This document shows positions 5,697 through 6,453 of a DNA stretch of 6,453 nt, piece by piece. The DNA lies in the NCBI GenBank assembly GCA_035294565.1, contig DATGKR010000183.1:1-6453 (forward strand), written 5' to 3'. This DNA is from DATGKR01 sp035294565 (GTDB lineage: Bacteria; Actinomycetota; Acidimicrobiia; Acidimicrobiales; Palsa-688). A program made the position numbers and the translations under genes. Under the pieces are notes generated by a model that was not told the DNA's origin, ran no database searches, and saw only the letters and a list, made by a program, of their open reading frames with translations. The first letter of the stretch is position 1; every line of letters begins with the position of its first letter.

Positions 5697-6217
5697 AACC
5701 CCCCCGCGCCGGGACCGGCGCCACCGAGGTTCTCGCCGAGACCAGCGCCGCCGGCGTGCCGGATGCCCCCCTCCCGGCCGAGCGGCTGACCATCTACCTC
5801 GAGCGGGCCTCGCATCTCGAGCGGGCATCCCACGTCGAGCGGGCTTCGCATCTCGAGCGCGCCTCCCACGTCGAGCGGGCCTCGCATCTCGAGCGCGCCT
5901 CCCACGTCGAGCGGGCTTCGCATCTCGAGCGGGCATCCGGCTACGTCGAGCTGGTCGAACGAGCCCGCCGGTGCGGCATGGCCGGGGCGACCGTCGTGCA
6001 GGGTGTGGAGGGCTTCGGCGGGTCCGCCCGGCTGCGCCGGCGCCGCCCCCTCGCCGTCGAAAACGATGCCCCGCTCGTCATCACCCTCGTCGACACCGCC
6101 GGCAAGATCGACGCCTTCCTGGCCGAGGTCGAACCCCTCCTGCGCCGAGCGGTCGCTTTTCGCCGGCCGGTAGAGGTGGTCGCCCGCCGGCCCGCCGGGG
6201 GGCCTCCCGAACCGTGA
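5693..6217 (+). CDS. DUF190 (COG1993, PII-like) protein with internal 6-residue repeats
   Basis: A 174-residue soluble protein of the DUF190 family, small PII-like proteins often encoded with crcB; molecular role unknown. Family signatures: RLTIYLE (31-37), VELVERARRCGMAGATV (85-101), GVEGFGGSARLR (104-115), the strand APLVITLVDT (126-135) with an acidic helix (IDAFLAEVEPLL), and the closing strand VEVVAR (160-165). Residues 36-83 hold eight tandem H-L/V-E-R-A-S repeats in place of the short loop (typically GESDR...HGRPLYEA) between the first strand and first helix. This makes the protein much longer than the usual 100-120 residues. The TTG start is chosen because AGGGG (5682-5686) lies 6 nt upstream and it overlaps the crcB stop (TTGA). 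An upstream ATG at 5651 would lie deep inside crcB. The stop overlaps the second crcB (GTGA). All reading is in frame, so nothing shows loss of function. Confidence 0.9.
   Translation: MKPPRAGTGATEVLAETSAAGVPDAPLPAERLTIYLERASHLERASHVERASHLERASHVERASHLERASHVERASHLERASGYVELVERARRCGMAGATVVQGVEGFGGSARLRRRRPLAVENDAPLVITLVDTAGKIDAFLAEVEPLLRRAVAFRRPVEVVARRPAGGPPEP
5798..5941 (+). repeat. Eight-copy 18-bp tandem repeat in the DUF190 gene
   Basis: Eight contiguous 18-bp units, from CTCGAGCGGGCCTCGCAT at 5798 to the last, ending GGC, at 5941. Units 2-7 alternate between two forms: C-TCGAGCG.GC.TCCCAC and G-TCGAGCGGGC.TCGCAT. The array therefore also has a 36-bp higher-order period. It encodes the H-L/V-E-R-A-S series with no frame change. 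The near-identity of units at silent positions points to recent expansion. Confidence 0.96.
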
Positions 6218-6453
6218 TCACCCTGCTCGAGGTCGGTGCCGGCGGACTGATCGGCGCCCCGGCGCGTCTCCTCGTCGACCAGGCGGTCAGCTCCCGGACC
6301 AGGGGCATCTTCCCCTGGGGAACCTACGTGGTCAACGCCACCGGGGCGTTCCTGCTCGGCCTGCTCAGCGGCCTGGCCGCCTACCACGGGCTCGACCGCG
6401 GCGCCTCGGCGCTGCTCGGGGTCGGTTTCTGCGGGGCGTACACCACTTTTTCA
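6214..6453 (+). CDS. crcB: Second fluoride channel subunit CrcB/Fluc, 5' part
   Basis: The first 80 codons of a second CrcB; the gene runs past the right edge. Seen: GAGGLIGAPARLLVD (8-22), corresponding to the GG.LGA..RY region of the first helix; WGTYVVNATGAFLLG (35-49), with the conserved Asn41; and GFCGAYTTFS (71-80), the start of the family's TTFSTF motif, with the usual Phe79 kept. It has no N-terminal extension, unlike the first copy. The GTG start overlaps the DUF190 stop (GTGA). A GGGGGG run about 11 nt upstream is a poor Shine-Dalgarno sequence, so translation probably depends on coupling. Paired crcB genes are known to form heterodimeric Fluc channels, with subunits in opposite membrane orientation. 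That is the likely arrangement here, but the end of the gene is not visible. Confidence 0.93.
   Translation, partial: MITLLEVGAGGLIGAPARLLVDQAVSSRTRGIFPWGTYVVNATGAFLLGLLSGLAAYHGLDRGASALLGVGFCGAYTTFS

Noticed and set aside
5247..5936. Minus-strand 229-residue open frame with repeated ARDAKPARRG-like segments
   Set aside because: It is the antisense reading of the 18-bp array and crcB. The plus strand has clear CrcB and DUF190 families in the right frames.

Overview
The window is very GC-rich double-stranded DNA, with G/C-ending codons and many GTG/TTG starts. Its gene order points to a member of the Actinomycetota. The class cannot be fixed from the sequence alone.

Left part (1-3939, minus strand). 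This is the conserved actinobacterial cell-growth operon, read right to left: fhaA, fhaB, pstP, rodA/ftsW, pbpA, with pbpA cut by the left edge. fhaB/pstP, pstP/rodA and rodA/pbpA each overlap by four bases (GTGA), so they look translationally coupled. The products form one functional set: a SEDS glycosyltransferase with its partner class B penicillin-binding protein makes peptidoglycan, a PP2C phosphatase reverses Ser/Thr phosphorylation, and two FHA proteins read phosphothreonine. The matching kinases (pknA/pknB) would be expected beyond the left edge.

Middle (3940-4812). A short divergent promoter region separates fhaA from a plus-strand tRNA-Leu(CAG). This arrangement is also seen in mycobacteria. 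About 700 bases without a convincing gene follow the tRNA. They hold a compact hairpin, a run of G-tracts able to form a G-quadruplex, a 36-bp tandem repeat, an AT-richer island with a 24-bp inverted repeat, and a 25-26-bp imperfect tandem repeat.

Right part (4800-6453, plus strand). This is a fluoride-resistance operon: a fluoride riboswitch (crcB motif), then crcB, a DUF190 gene and a second crcB cut by the right edge. The riboswitch appears to work on translation: a hairpin that competes with the aptamer pseudoknot would hide the Shine-Dalgarno sequence of the first crcB. The three genes overlap by four bases each. The two CrcB subunits probably pair as a heterodimeric Fluc channel that expels fluoride. 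Two features are unusual. The first CrcB has a predicted N-terminal extension of about 128 residues containing a duplicated 13-residue segment. The DUF190 protein carries eight tandem 6-residue repeats inside its domain.
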